From assembly GCF_001544915.2 (NCBI RefSeq), contig NZ_FCOE02000009.1, positions 222,414 through 286,413 on the forward strand: 64,000 nucleotides of DNA, read 5' to 3'. Below, one piece after another: positions 61,368 through 64,000 of this stretch (its first letter is position 1; the number at the start of each line of letters is the position of its first letter). Both the position numbers and the translations under genes were made by a program. Below the pieces are notes generated by a model. It made no database searches and was not told the origin of the DNA. It saw nothing but the letters and a program-made list of their open reading frames with translations. Source of the DNA: Caballeronia pedi (GTDB lineage Bacteria > Pseudomonadota > Gammaproteobacteria > Burkholderiales > Burkholderiaceae).

Positions 61368-63392
61368 CTACGGATGACGAATGTAATCGACGAGCGCGCG
61401 CGTGTACGCATCCGGCTTGCGATCGAAGAGACTCACCGCGATCGCCACCGCGAAGCCGGCCGGCACGCCGAACACGCCCGAGCTGATCGGTTCGATGCCG
61501 AACCAGCGCGGCCCCGCGAAGCCCGTCAGCTGCATGAAGAACGGATACGTCGACACGATGTAGTACACGCACACGACGAGCCCCGCGATCATCCCAGCGA
61601 CGACGCCGCGCTGTGTCGTCCGCTTCCAGAACACGCCGAGCACGAGCGCCGGAAACAGGCTCGACGCCGCAAGCGAGAACGCCGCGCCGACGAGAAACAG
61701 AATGTTGCCCGCATTGAGCGACGCCACGTACGACGCAAGCAAAGCCACGCCGAGCAGCAGAATCTTGGAGATGGTCACGCGCCGCTGGCTCGTCGCGCGC
61801 CGATCGACCATGCAGTAGTACACGTCGTGCGACAGCGCATTGGCGATCGTGAGCAGAAGCCCGTCGGCCGTCGACAATGCAGCGGCCAGCGCCCCGGCCG
61901 CGATCAGCCCGGAGATCACATACGGCAGTCCCGCGATCTCGGGCGCGGCGAGCACGACCATGTCCGGCTGCATCTGAATGCCGGCCCAGCGCACGATGCC
62001 GTCGCCGTTCACATCGCTGATACGGATCAGATACGGCTCCACGCGCCGCCACTGCGTCACCCACTGCGGCAGGTCGGCGAAGCGATGACCGACGAGCCCC
62101 GTCAATATCTCGTGCTTGATGAGCACGGCCAGCACCGGCACCGTCAGATAGAAGAGCGCGACAAAGAACAGCGTCCAGCCGACCGAGCGCCGCGCCGACG
62201 ACACCGATGTCGTCGTGTTGTAGCGCGTGAGAATGTGCGGCAGGCTCGCCGTGCCGATCGACAGACACAGCAGCAGCGACAGAAAGTTCACCTGATGCAC
62301 GCGCGGGCTCTCATCGCCGGCCGAACCGGGCGCGAACGCCTCGGTCATCGGCACGGGCGCGGCGACGCGCTCGATCATCGCATCGCGTTCGCGCGACCAC
62401 TTGGCTTGTGCATCGGCGGGATCGCGTGGAAACGCCGCGAGTTCGCGCTCGCGTTCGTTGATCTCGCGCAGCGGTCCATTGTGGCGCCGCAACTCGGCGA
62501 TCTCGGCGGCGAGCCGCGCATGCTCGGCGTGAAACGACTGCGGCAGCGCGTCGATGCGCTGCTGAATCTGCGCCGCCTGACGCTGATAATCGGCGCGCAC
62601 GCGCGCTTCGTCGGGCGACACGGCGATCGCGCGCTCGAGCGACTCGACGCGCTCCATTACGCGCCCGTAGTTGAATTGCGGGAACCAGCCGAGTCCTTCG
62701 CGATGCGCGATCATCGACACGGGGATCAGCATCGCGCTGATGAGGATGATGTATTGCGCGACCTGCGTCCATGTCACCGCGCGCATGCCGCCGAGAAACG
62801 AGCACACGAGAATGCCCGCGAGCCCGCAGAAGATGCCGATCGAAAACTCGATGCCGATGAAGCGCGACGCGATCAGCCCGATGCCCTGAATTTGCGCGAC
62901 GAGATAGACGAACGAACAGAGAATCGTCGCGATGGCCGCGAGCGCGCGCACGAGATTGCTGGAGTAGCGCGTGCCGAGAAAATCGGGAATCGTGTAGCGC
63001 GCGAGTTTGCGCACGTATGGCGCGAGCAGAAACGCGACGAGGCAGTAGCCGCCCGTCCAGCCCATCACGTAGGCGAGGCCGTCGTAGCCGCTCGCGTAGA
63101 TCGAGCCGGCGAGACCGATAAACGACGCGGCCGAGAGCCAGTCGGCGGCGGTCGCCATGCCGTTGAACGCCGATGGCACGCGCCGCCCCGCCACGTAGTA
63201 CTCGACGAGATCGGACGTGCGCGACAAGAGTCCAATCACCGCATACACCGCGATCGGCACGAACAGGAACACGTAGCCGATCCACGTGCCCGGCCCCGTC
63301 GTGCGCTCGATGCGCTCCATCAGAAAGATGAAGAGCAGAAAGCCGAGCGTGTACAGCGCGTAGTAGACGATGAGCCGGTTGGTGAGCTTCAT
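61368..63392 (-). CDS. Sodium:solute symporter (acetate/organic-acid type)
   Basis: 674 aa, larger than PutP-type SSS proteins (about 500) because of an extra hydrophilic segment (residues about 230-360, Arg/Glu-rich heptads SLERAIAVSPDEARVRADYQ) between helices, as in the VC_2705 family. SSS core features are NGMATAADWLSAASFIGLAG, DFLGTRYSSNLVRAL and the helix AALSTADGLLLTIANALSHDVYY. Co-translated with a DUF4212 partner and next to acetyl-CoA synthetase, so acetate or short organic acids are the likely substrate. Confidence 0.93.
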   Translation of the reverse strand: MKLTNRLIVYYALYTLGFLLFIFLMERIERTTGPGTWIGYVFLFVPIAVYAVIGLLSRTSDLVEYYVAGRRVPSAFNGMATAADWLSAASFIGLAGSIYASGYDGLAYVMGWTGGYCLVAFLLAPYVRKLARYTIPDFLGTRYSSNLVRALAAIATILCSFVYLVAQIQGIGLIASRFIGIEFSIGIFCGLAGILVCSFLGGMRAVTWTQVAQYIILISAMLIPVSMIAHREGLGWFPQFNYGRVMERVESLERAIAVSPDEARVRADYQRQAAQIQQRIDALPQSFHAEHARLAAEIAELRRHNGPLREINERERELAAFPRDPADAQAKWSRERDAMIERVAAPVPMTEAFAPGSAGDESPRVHQVNFLSLLLCLSIGTASLPHILTRYNTTTSVSSARRSVGWTLFFVALFYLTVPVLAVLIKHEILTGLVGHRFADLPQWVTQWRRVEPYLIRISDVNGDGIVRWAGIQMQPDMVVLAAPEIAGLPYVISGLIAAGALAAALSTADGLLLTIANALSHDVYYCMVDRRATSQRRVTISKILLLGVALLASYVASLNAGNILFLVGAAFSLAASSLFPALVLGVFWKRTTQRGVVAGMIAGLVVCVYYIVSTYPFFMQLTGFAGPRWFGIEPISSGVFGVPAGFAVAIAVSLFDRKPDAYTRALVDYIRHP

Positions 63393-63730
63393 GCCGCGCC
63401 GCCCTGTTCCGTTCGGGCCGCGCGCAGAAGACGCGCATCGGCGAACTGCATCAGCAGGATGTAGACGAGGATCAGCGCCACATAGACGAGAATCGCGCCC
63501 TGCGCGCCGAAGTAGAACGGTAACGGAAAGCCCGCGACGCGCACGTGCTCGAAGCGCGGCGCGAACAATGGCAAACCAAAGGAGACGACGAAGCCGATCG
63601 TCATCAGCACGGCGATCAGCACGACGTTGAAGCGCCAGTAGCGCTGATGCGCGCGCGCCATCGCCGCCGAAACGGGCGGCGGCGAGGCAGGCGTGGAACC
63701 GGAGGAATCGGCGGGAGGCGGCGTGACCAT
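63389..63730 (-). CDS. DUF4212 small membrane subunit of the symporter
   Basis: 113 aa from ATG 63730; a TTG at 63745 could extend it by five residues. Pro/Ser-rich N-terminus, then two helices (VVLIAVLMTIGFVVSFGLPLF and GAQGAILVYVALILVYILLM) with the motif RYWRFN. DUF4212 proteins accompany VC_2705-type symporters. Overlaps the symporter start by 4 bases (ATGA). Confidence 0.92.
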   Translation of the reverse strand: MVTPPPADSSGSTPASPPPVSAAMARAHQRYWRFNVVLIAVLMTIGFVVSFGLPLFAPRFEHVRVAGFPLPFYFGAQGAILVYVALILVYILLMQFADARLLRAARTEQGGAA

Positions 63731-63808
63731 GCGGTTATTTACCAAAACCGCACGGCGTCGGCAATAAGGATCGACCGCCGCCGGTGAGCGGCCGCGGCCG
63801 AACCGCGA

Positions 63809-64000
63809 TCAGCGCGCTTCGCCGAGCTGATCGAGAATCGCGGGATTTTCAAGTGTGGAGACGTCCTGCGTGATCTCCTCGCCCTTCGCAAGCGAACGCA
63901 ACAGCCGCCGCATGATCTTGCCGGAGCGCGTCTTCGGCAGGTTCTCGCCGAAGCGGATGTCCTTCGGCTTCGCGATCGGGCCGATCTCCTTGCCGACCCA
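63809..64000 (-). CDS. acs: Acetyl-CoA synthetase, C-terminal end (partial)
   Basis: The last 63 residues: [40 protein letters not shown] (with the PKTRSGKI catalytic-lysine motif targeted by acetylation), and a C-terminus [18 protein letters not shown]. Activates acetate to acetyl-CoA. It lies next to the symporter, a usual arrangement for acetate uptake and use. The rest lies beyond the window. Confidence 0.95.
   Translation of the reverse strand, partial: WVGKEIGPIAKPKDIRFGENLPKTRSGKIMRRLLRSLAKGEEITQDVSTLENPAILDQLGEAR

Noticed and set aside
61374..63464. 696-aa open frame on the plus strand opposite the symporter
   Set aside because: Antisense shadow with no domain; the minus-strand symporter is unambiguous.

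Overview
The window looks like a chromosome segment from a GC-rich Burkholderiaceae bacterium, probably close to Paraburkholderia or Caballeronia. The evidence is a Burkholderia-type general porin, a DUF2968 protein, many LysR regulators and the strong G/C third-position bias that creates long antisense shadow ORFs. The genus is inferred, not proven.

Layout. 1-8.8 kb and 61.2-64 kb look like core chromosome. The left part holds a POT peptide transporter, a LysE exporter, a porin, an SDR, an RNase H-like protein, a PRC-barrel protein and small conserved proteins. The right part holds tRNA-Ser(GGA), an acetate-type sodium symporter with its DUF4212 partner, and the end of acetyl-CoA synthetase. 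The 52.35 kb between them appears to be one integrated genomic island. The 15 bp 3' end of tRNA-Ser is repeated at 8884-8898 and 61234-61248. Both ends carry a matching pair of 10 bp arm-type repeats (8946-8967 and 61076-61097). A P4-type tyrosine integrase lies beside the tRNA. The probable original tRNA terminator is stranded at 8846-8877, beyond the far end.

Inside the island. (a) 9.4-19.4 kb is a redox cluster: two old-yellow-enzyme reductases, four SDRs in two paralogous pairs, a DUF427 protein, an alpha/beta hydrolase, a GST and two LysR regulators. Three near-identical LysR-type operators precede three of its transcription units. (b) 20.3-24.9 kb is regulatory: a CarH/LitR-like B12-binding MerR protein with an N-terminal zinc-ribbon, a MocR-type regulator and another LysR. 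(c) 25.2-33.5 kb is respiratory and stress-related: a YdeP-type molybdopterin oxidoreductase, a cyanide-insensitive bd oxidase (CydAB), a bestrophin, DUF1269 and DUF1345 proteins and a 48-residue membrane peptide. (d) 33.5-39.3 kb holds a ClpK-like disaggregase, an encapsulin with its DyP peroxidase cargo, and a host-attachment protein. (e) 39.6-49.3 kb is patchy: a broken LysR, a phage terminase small subunit between imperfect repeats, Cache and lipocalin-like proteins, and a LuxR regulator divergent from a CotA-like multicopper oxidase. (f) 49.3-53.2 kb is a compact serine recombinase plus two ParB-like genes with a divergent HTH gene. (g) 54-61.1 kb is a phage-satellite-like replication core: integrase, AlpA, small genes, a PriCT/Toprim/DUF927 primase-helicase, and an iteron-like array bounded by 26 bp perfect inverted repeats.

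The picture is a P4/PICI-like satellite backbone that has accumulated about 40 kb of redox, respiratory and proteostasis cargo plus a second, serine-recombinase-based module. No conjugation genes are visible.
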